Shown here piece by piece: positions 24,135 through 37,318 of a DNA stretch of 64,000 nt; positions within the stretch are counted from its first letter, which is position 1; every line of letters begins with the position of its first letter. The notes beneath the pieces are model-generated. The model saw only the letters and a list, made by a program, of their open reading frames with translations, was not told where the DNA came from and searched no databases. Both the position numbers and the translations under genes were made by a program. The DNA is from Climacium dendroides (Eukaryota > Streptophyta > Bryopsida > Hypnales > Climaciaceae): NCBI GenBank assembly GCA_950106755.1, contig OX467082.1, forward strand, positions 30,814,001-30,878,000, read 5' to 3'.

Positions 24135-27100
24135 GTGCCAATACATACATGGAAAGAAAGTTATAGGTTGTTTATTAGATGTTTATGATTCCATTCTATA
24201 GGCAATTTTGTAATTCTAGGGCAAACTACTTCAGAAATTTACAAAACTCTCAAAATTAAATGAAATATTATAATTCCACTTCAATTTGATTCATGAAACA
24301 AGTGCTTAAAAAATAATGATATTTTTTTGTTGTAATTGCACTGCTACCTTGCAAACTCGTGGCTTTTTGCATGATTCAGATTTTTCGTAATGAAATATGT
24401 GCCCCTCTTGAAATTGGCCCCAAGATATTCAGATTGCAAATGAGGGTGCTAAAAGGCTTATTAATCTGAATCAAATCTGCAATGGCATCTGTTATCTGTC
24501 ACCTGATGTCTCCATGGAAAGAAAATTGAAGAGTTTTGACCAGCCAGCAGTGATCCCTTGCCAAAGATGAGGACTCAATCACTGACACTCTGAACCAGCG
24601 TTTTTGTTTGTTTGTTTTTTTCGTTTAGTGCAGGGTGCTTCTTTCTTGCCTGAGACCAAATATGGACAGGCCATGTAGCTTTTTTTTAATACTGATTTGT
24701 CAATTTTTTCCACAAGTTACTGGCTTCATAGTAAAATTTTGTCATTGAATTTGATGACACTCACTTGCCTGCTCAATGACTCAACTTACAAGTACTAGTT
24801 GCAAGTGGCAACCCTACATTACCTCCTCGATCTAAGGGAGCCGACCCATTTCTGACCAATTAAGTAATTTTGCATATCTAGAGTGTTGTTTTCTTGAGTG
24901 GAGAAAATTTTCCATGTACAGAAATAGAGTTTCGAAGGATTCCATATTTTTCCAGAATTTTATTTTTCAAAACATAATTACTACAAATTTTTTAGTTGAA
25001 GATTCTGTCCAACACATTCTTGTCATATAGGTCCTCCTATTTCCAACCATAGGTTGGTTGTAAAATCAACCAAGACTACAACCAATCATAATGTGCCACG
25101 ACTGCATTGGAGATTATGCCACAATTAATGTCCTGCTTTCTTCTACCAATTGGAAAAAGTGTAGTCTATATGACGGGAATGAGTCCCTGGTTGGGAATGG
25201 GTCGCCTCCCTTAGAGTGGGTGTCATGCAGTCACTTCATAACGTTGCTGCTCAATGGCCAACATCCACTTCTTGAAACAATCATCATATGGGAAAATTTT
25301 TAGACTACACACATTTTGACAATATGCAATCTATAATTCCAGTTACATATAAAAAATACAACTACAGCTTAAAGAAAGTGGAAATGAATGTGGCGACACT
25401 AACGTAACTAAGTATACCATGTATAGGTCTATTTTGGAAATAAGTAGGAAAATTTGAATCTTGTCTGAAATTTTAAAAATTGTACAACTATTTCTGAAAA
25501 TCTCAAAAAAAAAATTCATTGTTGTTAATTTTGAATATTAAAAAATCATTCTTAAGAAAATTTAGAAAAAGAAATACATTTGCACATGAATAAAAAAAAT
25601 CAATTCAAAATTGGGAGTGTTGAAAAAGTAGTAAGAGCAAAGTGCTGAAAATCAAGAAAAGTAGATCATGTTGCCAAATTGTCTAAATTCCAAAATTAAA
25701 TTAATTTGGCACCAAAGTGTCAAAATTGACCTGAGCACTAGCTGTAAATGGGGGCTACAAAAAATTCATTGGGGCAATTGTGTTCAGAGACTTCAATGTG
25801 AGGTGGAGCTAAGAGAGATCAATTTTAGAGAGAAACTGGCTCCAAAATTGTAAGGTAGGTACACCCAAATGTGCCATTGACCTTAAACTGCCATCTATAC
25901 CATATGTACATCTCCAAAATCAGTTCTGTACCTATGTGGAAGAAACGCTTTTAGAACTAAACTTTGTTCCTTAATAACTTTTGCATACAATACTCAAATG
26001 CCACGTTCTCTGGTGCATTGGAACCTCCTTTCACTTGCCAACAAGTACATATGAAAATTTGACCAGTCTAATAATAGAAAATAGGCTCAGTAACAAAAAG
26101 TGGCAGTTTTGGGTGTACCTAACCAATTTGAGAAGACAGATTGGAGTGTAGCCGGCTCGAACTCAAAAAAGGCAAAAGTGATACCATCACCCTAATCCTC
26201 ATGCTTTTGTGCAGAAACAATGCTGGGGCCTCACACCACGCACTCTACCAGGCGATTTACTGTTCATTTTTCCTGTTTTTGTTCTATGGACATGGTGCCA
26301 GCCAAAAAAATTTGGTGCAATTTTATGCCAAATATCTAAGAAAAAACCCACTGCTTTGAGCTAATAAGAAACAGAATCACCATCATCACAACAATAAGCT
26401 CAGAAACCGTTGGTGGCTCACTCAGTTGCATGTTGATTACAAGAGTTAGCCACGATCATCATCAACTTTTTTCTTAAAAATCATTTTTGTTGCACATGAA
26501 AGGAGTTAGAATTTCTTGTTAGAAGGAGAGTGCAGGCTAACCAAGCCTAAGACCGGAATTCATTGACTCGTCATTTTTTGTCATCAGGTGTGCTTCCATC
26601 ATTGTCTCATTTATCACCAGGCAGCTCTTATGTTCTTAACTTAGTTTCCTTCAGTCCTTTACGATGCCCTTGTGGATCACATGAGTGGTGCCACTGCTTT
26701 TGCCAATTTATCATGGCTCCAGCATAGAGTCTATGTTGTGTGTTGTAAGATGATCGGTAGTCTCTCTGTTCAGGTGGTTTCTTTCTGTTGAATTTGGGTT
26801 TGGTATCTTGGGAATTGAAGTTTGTTGTGGTACATGGGTGGAGCTTTATGCGGGTGGGTGGAACAGTGGTGATGGGATTTAGGTTTGCTTTCAATTGTGG
26901 GTAAGTTTGAGCAGTCTCTTGAAGTGGTTGGGCAACTCCTCATGGTCTTGGCATGTGAGTGGACTAGTGGAGCAGGTGGCAATTACTTGTGGGGTCAATG
27001 ATGGGGATGCTTGTGGTGGTACATTAGTCAGTGAATGACGAGAAGACCGTGCGTAGGTTTGTTGAAGGGTGCGAGGCAGGGCTCTTAATAGTATTGTTTT

Positions 27101-28479
27101 TGGCAATTTCAAGGTTGCTGGGAATTGCCCGAGTTAGTTTGTGAGGTTGCAGGTCGAAGGGGACAGAGTCTCTCTCTTAGTGTGGACGAGTAACCAAATT
27201 AAGATATTCAATTCAATTTCCAAGCTCCTTGTGGAAGTGTCAAGAAACTTTGTATTATTCTTTTGTCAATCAGAAAGATGGGTGGGAGGATCAAGAATCT
27301 TGGAATCGTGCATTGTACCCTTGATGAAGGAGGCAGAGGTGCAATTAAGGAATGGCAGAAGGAATGGCATAATTTAGAGTGAAGTTGCATGAGTCGACCC
27401 ATGCCCCATGAGAAAGAACTATCAGAAACTCCTTTAGTACAAGTGGAGCAAAGGACAGTCATTAGATTTGCAATAAGGTAGAACTACCCATTACCACCAT
27501 ATACCCAATTCCCCCACCTACAGGTTCCTCCCATTTTTGTCACTGGCCCATCTTATTATCATAATCTTACTCATCCATGATCATGATGGCAATGCACTGG
27601 GGAGCGGACACATCAGCCTACACTTCAACAATGGTCTGGTCATGCTTTACCAAGGGTCTACTCACAGTTTTACATTTCAGCTTTGAAAAATCACAAAAAA
27701 TTCAATTCTTGTCAGAATGTTTTCATTTTTTTTGCAATTGACTTCTCTCAAACAATTCAATCTATGAGAGCTCATAAATAGCTTCTCCAAAGTACCTAGA
27801 TAGCAAATCTGTATGCTAATGGGTAGTTCTATCATAGTACTTGTTGGGCGGTTAGAAATGAGTCAGGGAGATCCTGGTACATGACAACCCAAGATGAACA
27901 TGTTTTTTAACAGTTGAAAATGTGAATTAGGGTGCAATTCCAGAATTATTGGATGTTTATGAGAGGAGATTAGGCAATTGTTTGACATATGAGGTAAAAG
28001 AGCTCAGTAACTGCTTGTTGAGCTAGCCATTTCCCATGACAGTGATGAGGTTTAGATTGTAAGAATCATCTGGAAGTGTGATCATTGTTCTCCATCATGG
28101 AGATGTGTATGTCAACCACAGAGATGGAGGTGACCCATGCGGGAAGGAAGCAACAAAAGTGGGAGCTGAAGAAGTGGACCATGGAAGCCTTGACCAACGA
28201 GGGTTGCTGAGATTTGCTGCTAGCAACACCGGGGTGCATGTTTTGTATTGGTGTCCAACAACTCAGCTTGCATATTCACACAGTAGGGCCAAAAGGGAAC
28301 CAATCAAGATGCCATGTTGGTTTGAGAGGTAACAACAGTAACATCTTGATCTGAATTAGGGTTTGTATTGTGTTCATGTGCATAGGATTGAAATAGGGTT
28401 TGGGTCAAATTCATACTACAATTTAGTACTCCATTACCCTTTTTTTTATGCAATATGATTTTGACATGTTATTTGTACA
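24135..28479. other. Long stretch without a supported gene
   Basis: The first part is AT-rich. From about 26.1 kb the composition becomes less AT-rich towards the PP2C relic and may include the former promoter and 5' leader of that gene. Frames of 70-90 codons occur on both strands at 26.6-27.5 kb and at 28078-28332. None has a domain that I recognise and none is called. Confidence 0.45.
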
Positions 28480-30413
28480 GGGAGAGGTTTGTGTTGATGG
28501 AGGACAAAGTGTGTTGTTGGAGGACAAAGTGTGTTGTGGGGTGTTTCAGAGGTTTGGGTCAATGGAGGACACAGTGTTTTACAGAGTATTTGATGGACAT
28601 GGTCCGTTTCGTCATTTAGTATTGAGATGAGTGGGGGATTCCCTGCTGTCAAAGTTGGTGGCTTTGTGGCATGATAAGTTGGAATCTAGAGAGGATGTAA
28701 CCAAACGAAGTTGCAAAGGCCAAGCTGCAGCTTGGCAGCATTGGAGATAGCAAACACACTGAGTACAGCTTGAATGTGATCACTACCTATGAAAGTGCGG
28801 TGTCCAATGCAGAGGACTTGGTAGAGGAGCCCGCCAACCAAGAGCCTCTGCCCATGTTTGGCCCTGGAGGGAGTCCCATCTGTTGGCATTCAAAGAGATG
28901 GGCCAAGAGCTGTGCACACATCCTGCCATCAATTGCTTTTGCAATGGGTTGACCACGGTCACAGTTCTAAAGCAGGTTGGAGTCATTCCTTTCTCATATA
29001 CAATCAAACCTCCTAAATTTACCCTCGAGGTCTCAACTTTTTCAGTACAAAATAGTTTGAATGTGTGACAATTGTGCTACAGTCCAGGAGGGTGTGGCAA
29101 ATGTGCAGGATATTCTAGAATGTCATTTTTGAGAAGGTCGTATTGAAGAGGTCTGAGTGTCAATCATTCTAGGGCTTAGAGTTGAATTTTGAGTCATTTC
29201 TAGGTTTTTGACATCTGACACATGTTAACTGAAGAATGGTGAAGGATTAGGTTTCAGGTAAATAACCTATGGCTTTCAGCTGTGTTCAGAACGATTTCTC
29301 TTGTTAGAATGGAATTATTCTGAGGTGGTTCTTGTTGAGAGAATTTCAATGCACTAAGGTATATATTATTTGGCTACATATTGAATTATGAGCCATGAAG
29401 TTTTAGAATTCCGTTCGTAGGGTGACTAAAACTATCGGTAAGCTTTGACTCTTCAACTTTGGGACATTAGCATATTCACTAGATTCTAAATATGTTCTTG
29501 TCAATAACATTTGCTCAATTTTTGGCCTCTACATGTCCTACTCACAGCAAAATGTCTCCGGGTTTACTATGTTATTTGTGTATTGCATGGCCAGAACAGA
29601 GTTGTCTGCAGGGGCGACATCTTGTAATTGGCAATGTGGGGGATTTGCAAGCAATCATGGAAACTTGGGATGAAAAGGGTCCTTGGAAAGCTGTTGAGTT
29701 GACCGTTGATTTATAACCATACAATTATATCCTTGATTTTCCAACACATTAGTTTTGAATGTCATTTTAGAACTTAAATGCAAATAAATTGTAGATAGCT
29801 TATTTTGATTGACTGAAGTAATAAGTTATCTATAACTGACCTACATGTACATTCTAGAATCATTACCTTACCTACAAAAGTGACGCCATTGAGTACACTT
29901 GCGCCATTGGGTGCTCCTACCTTACCAATTGCAGTGCCTGCACCTAGCTGTGCAACAATTGCTCAGTCCCTAGTGAAGTCTGCAATCCAGATGTGGCATC
30001 TCAAATACCTGTCACCCAAAGTAGATGATTGTGCTGTTGTGTGTCTTTACTTGGGCCCTGCAACTGATACAGATACTCTGTCAGAGACCTCAAAGCTTAA
30101 GAATGATGAGGATGTACCAACAAGCCCATCTATTATACCTCAAATGAGATCTGGTGTTGGAATTGATGGCACAGACAAGGTGCTGGAGAATGGAAAAACA
30201 GATGTGAGCGTACTGAAAGCTGATGTTCATCAGATAGGAAAAGTTTTGGACTCTTTGGAAGTGAAAGAATTGGATCATAGCGAAGCAAAATGTCACTGGA
30301 CCTTGGATGACTTGTTGCATGCAGACGAATCAAGAGAGTGGAATGCTTTGGATGGGCTTACACAAGTCAATTCTCTAATGATCTTACTGAGATTCCTTGA
30401 TGGTTCTAGTTGA
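28480..30413 (+). pseudogene. PP2C-type protein phosphatase pseudogene, intron retained
   Basis: Three blocks match plant group E-like PP2C phosphatases. The first has SMEDTVFYRVFDGHGPFRH, where DGHG is the metal-binding signature, followed by a TGA at 28628-28630 where the family continues in frame. The exon goes on, after frame changes, to ELCTHPAINCFCNGLTTVT and ends TVLKQ at 28975. An intron with GT at 28976 and AG at 29611 follows in phase 0, and the next exon begins GRHLVIGNVGD, a junction known in plant PP2C genes. That exon reaches AVELTVDL and stops at a TAA. The metal-binding middle of the enzyme is missing. The C-terminal part (about 29930-30413) has SLVKSAIQMW, SPKVDDCAVVCLYLG and EWNALDGLTQVNSL. 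A 20-bp tandem repeat at 28499-28538 disturbs the start. Because the intron is kept, it decayed from a genomic copy, not a retrocopy. Confidence 0.88.
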
Positions 30414-32996
30414 CCAGAAGGACCCATCGACGAATAAGTTGTGATGAACTAGGCCTATTTCCTTGTCCCTCTGCAATTGTGAGGCTACCTGGTTTCGACT
30501 AATTTTTATTCCAGCATTTTGGGTTAGGAACATACTCTGCCATGATGCAAGCTCCACTTGTGCTAATGAGTCTACACGTCAGTTCTTAGATGAACTGATG
30601 TTTGACTGCGTGATGAAAAACTGAGGTGTACATTACAGCCTTTCTCGAAGTAATAGATTGTTGAGCAGTGTAATTGATAGGGAATGTTCATACAGCTTGG
30701 ATAAATTCTGTACAACAGAGGTGGGGGGGATTCTCAAGCGCTGGTCCTTAGTGAGAGCTCAAACAGAAACTAGTTTAGATAATTCGTGCAAGGAGTTATG
30801 TAAAATTACTGTCCTATCAACTCTAGTAAGTACGATTTGTTTACCCGGTTACTTATGTAAAGTAGAAACATCTTATTTTGTCCTTGTATCTAATCCTTGT
30901 TTCATAGAGTGCCCTTAAAATGTCCTTAGAGTTTCATTAATATGTCTTATACATGTTTAACTTTGATTTGTTGACGCACTTAAACGACACATACTAAACT
31001 CTGATTTGCTGATAGTTGACTTTTGTGTAGTTCAGATTTGGGTGCACCTATGAGATAGTTCTAGTAGTCTAGAGACCTGTCACTTTAAAAAATCATAAAA
31101 ATTATATATCACATCGAAAAAATCTATTTTTTTAATATTCATGATTTTTTTTTGCTAATACTACAAAATATTAGTTTTAAGAAAATAGGCCTCCAACTAT
31201 GTTGAATTCCTTATTTTGACAGTTTTGAGTACCTTCACCTTACATGACCATTGTTTGGGAGGATCTTACTTATGAGGACCCTAGTCTATTTTTTATAAAC
31301 CTAATGTTTGAGATCAAACCCTAGGACATCTCTTGATGCATTTCAAAAATAAATTAACTGTTGGACCGTAAGTAGGATGGTCTAGATGTCTACACATCCA
31401 TTCCAGCCTTATGACAGACCCTTCTCGGTTTGCTCCATAGGATTTGTGATTTCTGAGTTCCCCCAGATCCTGTTGTTTACATGAAATCGAAGAGCTTTGA
31501 GAAAGAATCAAGGCTGGAATTGGCTAAAGTGTCTCCCGGCCTCAAATGTCACCAGCATGTGTTGTGTGTTAATCAGGTCATAGATGAGTATGGAGCTGAT
31601 AAGTATTTTTTTCTATCTCTCAAAGTCCTAGATTCCTGGATATCACTTCCAACTACCAATTTGGGGGGATTGCCACCCATTACTTTTAAGCATAGCTTGG
31701 GTCTTTTTGCTTGGGCACCAAGGTAAACCAGCCCATTGTGGTCAGAATGAGGGTTTTGGCATCATCTTGTTGCTGAAATTCTTTCAATTTTTCAATTTTT
31801 TTCCCACATTAGTACAAGTGTGAGAAACAGCAAGTGCAAGTGCAATTGAATTTTTTTTTTTTTTACAAAGTATGAATTTGCTAGGAATTTCTGAAGCATT
31901 GAGCCCCAAAGAGTCTATAGACTACCTTAAGACCAACAAAATCTGAATCTGTAATGCTCATCTCATTGCCTAATGCAGTCAAAATATTTTCTATTACAGA
32001 AGGCCAAAAAAGTCAATTTTTACAATGGATTTCACATTGAAAACTCAAAAGTTCCTAATGAGGTCAATGTTCACTCCATTGCTATCATGTAAGACATGCA
32101 TTGTTGCTCACATCCCACATCCTGAGAAAAAACCCACAATGGGTCCACCGTTTTTTTGGGGGGGGCGAAAAAATGCCAGATGGCAAATTTTTTTACTAAA
32201 TGTACCAAAAAGTAACTCTTTTGGGTTTAGGATTACTTACCTGGTGCCAAAAATTTACCTGCTCAATCGGGCCGATCGCCACCATTCGATCTTCGCATAC
32301 CGTCCTGTCGCCGGCAACAAGTTGTCATGATCGCCCTCCTCGCAGCTGATGGTGCCTGCAGGCGACAAAAAACATCATCAGCTTGACATCGTGGTGCCTC
32401 ATGCATTGCAGAAATCAAGGTTCCAAGTTGGAGCGCTCCAACAATATTCGCCATGACATGTCTTCCACTATGTTGTGCTTGTCGCCAGAAGTTGGTTGTA
32501 CTGATGAGCGGGACTTGGGGGGGGGGGTAGTGAATTTTCTATGCAGTTTAGATTTTGGAATGATGACTGGGAGTGGAAGCCAATTTCTTGTGCTGCGATT
32601 GAGGATACTTGGCGATGGAGGCTTGGAGCCGTCGTTTACTACTTTCTTGGCTCACCTTCACACTTCAACGATCCAGCTTGCAAGATGCCCTTGCGGAAGT
32701 TGTTATTGCTAAGACCTTGCTTGAGTTCGCATTGATCTCCCTGTTGCTGTTGTTTTCTTCCTATCGGTGAATAGCTTCAGCGATCGCAATCTGGAGTCTC
32801 GACGTGCGTCCAAGTTTCGACAAGCAAACCGGTTTAGGCTTGTGGATCAAAGCTTGCTTGGTGGTTGCAGATTACAGTTTCGGGTTTGTGGTATCACCCA
32901 CCTTTGTTGTCTTCTTGATTTGCTTTCATCTTTGTCTGTTGTCGTCCTTGGATTCCACAGTCCTTATATTGCAACTTCTCTGCCAATCTATGTGCA
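30414..32996. other. No gene; leader of the hAT element near the end
   Basis: Short frames occur on both strands without domains. From about 32.25 kb the GC content rises and the sequence probably belongs to the 5' untranslated part of the hAT element that follows. A run of T then G at about 32151-32166 marks the change. No hAT terminal repeat could be identified with certainty. Confidence 0.4.
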
Positions 32997-35900
32997 ATGG
33001 TGAAATTAGGGTCCGCCTTGTTCCGCTACTACAATCGTATTCCTAGCACAGGCTTGTCATCTTCGTCATCCAGGCTCACCCCAATTGCGCTTTTCTCTGC
33101 ATTGAATGCTTCGAGTATGTCTAAGTCTGTTGCACCTTCTCCTAAGAGTGCACATACTAGATGTTCCAATCAGAGTGGAGGCTTCTCTGTATGTAAAAAT
33201 CCGAGGAAGAGAAAGACAAGTCCATGTAAAACGAAATGTCGTAGGTCAAATCCCGTTGTTGCTTTGTTGGATGCACATGTTCCTGCTCTTGATGTTTTGT
33301 GTACGCCAATAGGATCAGGTTCCGTTGTTGAGATCATTTCAATATCATCAGATGGATCCACTGGAACAGTGCAGATTGCCGAGACCATTGATGTGGCTAC
33401 TGCTTGCAAAGGTAAGGGTAAGTTGCCTATTGTTGAGGAACTGGACGACCTACCTGACGATGATCAAGTTTGTTCCTGATGTAAAAGAGACGGTGCCAAA
33501 GAAAAATTATGACGCCACGAGGAAGTTCCAGGACACATGGGCGGCGAGATTGCCTTGGGCGGAGCTCTTCCGAGGTTCTGATGGCCTATATGAGTCTGTG
33601 AAGTGTATTGTATGTTCTCAAATAACAGAGAAGCCGAAGATTTTTGGACCGAAGTGGGACACTTTGGTCAAGCATAGCGGCAAGCGCAAGGCAACAAAGA
33701 ACATGGCGCAGGGCATGAAAAAAGGACAATGGTATATGGCTAAGAATTGTAAGCACTTGAGGTACGAGAGGCTGTATGCGGCAAGGAACACTGTCATTGT
33801 GGCACAACAAATGGCCGTGGTGAAAGGAGAGCGAGCAAGAAAGAAACTCCAGTTCGCAACGATTCTCCATCTTCTGCAAGAAGGCCGACCGATGTTAGAG
33901 TATGCAGCGTTGCTCCCGTTGCTCATCTTCTTGGGCGTCCCGAAGTTGCCCAGACGGCATTGGTCTGACAACGCAGGGTGGGCTTTGGCCGAGTGTTTGT
34001 ACCATCAAGTTCAACTGAAGACGAAGGATGTCATGTCAAAAGCACGCTTCTTCTCCATAACCTGCGATGAGGTAACTACTTTGGATAACTAGAGTTGGAT
34101 ATCCATTCATGGGTATGTTTGTGAGAATTGGGAGAGGAAGCCAATGCTCTTGTCTTTAGAGCATGTAATGGACGGTGGTGGTAGCGACAACCTCACTAAT
34201 GTGATAGTTGGGGCGGTGAAGAACAACGCCGGCATCAAGGAAGCGGACCTGGCAACACGATTTGCCTCTTTTGGAGCAGGTACGCAAACAGTAATACCTT
34301 CCTTTCTGTAGTTGTTTCGTGCATGTTCGTTGCATGTTGAAAATCAGATTTCGGGTTGTGTTTGCAGATGGGGTGAGTACGTTCTAGGGCAAGAAAAGTG
34401 GAGTTGTAAATCAACTGAAGACCTACTTTGCACCTCGAATGCTTGGCATACATTGCATGGTAAGGTCAATGCCTTCTCCTTTGATTGTTTAATACTTAGG
34501 TCGTCTATTTCTGCAACTTTTTTGTTTTGTGGAATGCAAATCTATTGTAACATCTAAATACAAGTTCATTGGTGTACCCAAGCTCATAGAACAAAACTAG
34601 CAGTACGCACTTTGAGTGCCTTGCCCGTGGTGGAGAGAATTGAGGACATGTTGACATCGTTCCATGCGTTCTTGCCAAATCGCCCAAGCGGCACTTGGAG
34701 TTCATGAAGCTTGCGGAGTTGATGCAGTCGAAAGGCTTAAAGATACTTAAGAACGTTAAAACAAGATGGATTAGCATGATGTCACCTGCCGTGCGTGTGA
34801 TGAGTGAATACTGGGTGCTCATAGTAAAGATGTCGTTGGATTCTGAATGACTTGTGCAACACACAGTGGGCACCAAAGTCAAAGTCGATAAGAAATTGAT
34901 GGAGATTGCGAGGAAGAATCTCGAGCACCTGACGGACATCTAGATTCTTCTCAGATTGTCGGGCTTGTTGCCTTTGCTGAAGTCTGTACATAACTTGATG
35001 CAATTTGCGCAAGGACGAAATGTTTTCGTTTGTGACTACGTGTCTGTAATTCAAATGTGCATCGCTGAGGTCTTTTCTTTCTATCTACATGACCAAACAA
35101 CCTTCACACAAGATGTTTTTTGGGACTTCAAGGGACTCATGCATGTGAAGCATGATGCCATCCCGATGAGTTGGGTGTAGAGCGCTTTCGATCTGAACGA
35201 GGACGCTGCGGAAGTCTTGCACTTCACGCCAACAGGTCACATCATCCTAGCTACCTACAGAGAAGGTGGGAAAGACTTGGTTGTGCCGGTGACAAAGAAG
35301 GTGTATGCAAGTATTGTACATGATGTGAAGAAGTTGTACAGAGGTACATCATTCAATGCCTGCTGTTTGGTTTACTTGATTTTCTGGTGCTTCTTGTTTG
35401 GTTTTCTATATACTACCGTGTTCCTAAACTTCTTGCATGCGTTTGCTGTAACAAAGGCAGATGAGAAGCTAATTGCTGAATTGGAGGGGCGGTTTCCTTC
35501 CTCTAACGTTATAGATGCTTTCAAATTCGTATACCCCCAATATTGGCTAGGGGAGCACGCTGAGGCAAACTTTGAGAAGCACATCGTTGTCATAAAAGAG
35601 CACTACGGGCTCCCGAAGTCTTTCGACACAATATAGAAGGGAGGGGGCTCCGAAACCAACTTATCGGAAGAGTCGGATGATGTCGCTCCCCTGTCGCAGA
35701 AGGCGAAGAAGGCATCCATGGCTGAGGCTGTTCCCATTCTTTCCATCTAGAAGCTGGACGAGCAAGCTTGCATGTTCAAGATTGCCATGAAGGGCAATTG
35801 CCATGCTGCCATACAAGGGGATCTTTCGTTGAATCCACTGACTCGTCTGTGGCGTCGCATTGAAGCCAATAGCCTGCTTCGATATAAGTTGTCGGAGTAC

Positions 35901-36122
35901 ATGAAAGTGGTGGAGCTGGCCGTGGTGACTGTTCTTGGGAGTGTGGATGATGAGCGGACGTTCTCGACTTTGAGCTTCATGAAGAATAAACTTCGTAATT
36001 GATTGTCTACGCACTTGCCCCTCGTGGTGGGGATGCACGCTCAGGAGTTTTATGGGCTTGATGACTTCCCCTACGACATTGTTTATGATGAGTGGAAGAA
36101 TTCAGTGAGGAAGGAAGATTAA
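32997..36122 (+). pseudogene. hAT-superfamily transposase, degraded, intron-containing
   Basis: The N-terminal part is basic and serine-rich (32997-33479). After a frame change near 33470 comes a BED-like zinc finger region, CIVCSQITEKPKIFGPKW, with later histidine and lysine residues. The core runs through FFSITCDEVTTLDN, then GADGVSTF across an intron (34280-34367), then HLEFMKLAELMQSKGLK and VKTRWISMMSPAVRVMSEY. The C-terminal hAT dimerisation region is present as VDDERTFSTLSFMKNKLRN near 35945-36000, followed by a family-like tail ending RKED. A second intron lies after TGCATG at about 34460 and a third starts at about 35345. At least eight in-frame stops were seen in the core and tail, all TAG or TGA. 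It is non-functional. Termini were not located. Confidence 0.88.
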
Positions 36123-36340
36123 CTTGTGTGAAGTGTGCATTATGTAGGACCTGACGTCTATGATGAAATTCAATAAGCCCTGACATCTATTTGGCTTTTA
36201 CTGAAACAAATCGGTTCACCAAGCCTCTAATCTCCCTATTTTGTAACCTTGTATAGCTATATGTGGTTGTCGTTGTATTGCTTGGTTCTTTTTCTGGCCT
36301 TTGTTTGCTTGCCTTCATCTTATTGTTTATTTTCATCTTT

Positions 36341-36640
36341 TTGTATCTAGCTATCGTTGTATTGCTTGGATCTTTTTCTGGCCTTTGTCGTTGTATTTTT
36401 TGGGTTTGGGTCTTCTTCCGGCCCTGGTCATTGTATTGCTTGGATGTGGGTCTTTTGGGGGCCCTTGTCGTTGTATTGCTTGGATGTGGATCTTTTGGGG
36501 GCCCTTGTCGTTGTATTGCTTGGATGTGGGTCTTTTGGGGGCCCTTGTCGTTGTATTGTTTGGATGTGGGTCTTTTTCTGGCCTTTGTCGTTGTATTGTT
36601 GGGGTTTGGGTCTTTTTCTGGCCTTTGTTTGCTTGCCTTA
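36341..36640 (+). repeat. 40-bp minisatellite
   Basis: Seven or so units of GCCCTTGTCGTTGTATTGCT followed by TGGATGTGGGTCTTTTGGGG are arranged head to tail with an exact 40-bp period between 36381 and 36620, with shorter variants at both edges. Because 40 is not a multiple of three, open frames on both strands show periodic peptides. These are a by-product of the repeat and not genes. It sits just after the hAT relic and may lie within that element's 3' part. Confidence 0.88.
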
Positions 36641-37314
36641 ATCTTATTGCTTATTTTTATTTGTTTATCACTAATCATGGAGAGAGGGATGCTAGTGAAC
36701 CGGTATCTGAGACACCTGTAAATTGTCATTCCCACTTGCATAATTTTTCGACCATCCTGTAAAGGATAGGGCTATACAAATATAGATGGTTGGCATGTTA
36801 TATGTGAGGAATTGTTTTGTAAATTGATTTTGCCAATCACTTAGAACTTAGTGAGTGGATAATTTGAATTTTAAGCTAGAAGTGAGCTATGCCATAACTA
36901 ATTGCTTAAACTTTTCAACTTGAGTTTTATACCCAAAAGTTGCCCATGTTAGAAATTAAAAGGTGAAGAGGCCCACTTGCAAAGACTTACGAGAGTTTTA
37001 TCAGATAAACTGTAAGTGAACTACAAAATCGTCCCCACTACAATTGTTGTAGATAGGGTCAGTGTTTAGAGCTCCATGCTAGAGATACGAGAGCAAGAAT
37101 TATGCCTTTCTCAGGGTTGGTTTGTACCTAAAAAGTTTCTCATTCACAATGACAACATTTTGACAAACACAAGGCAATGACTAATATGGGTCATCCATAC
37201 CTTGAGTTAGGGTGTTTGTTTATTTGTTTGCGGTAGTGAGATCTCCCTGGCCATGCATCCTTAGGCAATTAGATCCACAGTGTGAAAGTTATTGAATTTT
37301 GAAGTTTTTATGAA
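36641..37314. other. No gene recognised
   Basis: AT-rich sequence between the minisatellite and the next TTAA element. Nothing codes for a recognisable protein. Confidence 0.5.
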
Positions 37315-37318
37315 TTAA

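Noticed and set aside
28078..28332. An 84-codon + strand frame just upstream of the PP2C relic as its first exon
   Set aside because: It shows no similarity to the N-terminus of PP2C proteins and no donor site joining it to the next block was evident.
33586..33971. Long - strand frames opposite the hAT core
   Set aside because: They are antisense shadows of the transposase frame, which carries the recognisable motifs.
36187..36741. A 184-codon - strand frame with periodic KDPHPSNTTT-like peptides, and similar + strand frames
   Set aside because: The periodicity is produced by the 40-bp minisatellite read in shifting frames; there is no independent sign of coding.
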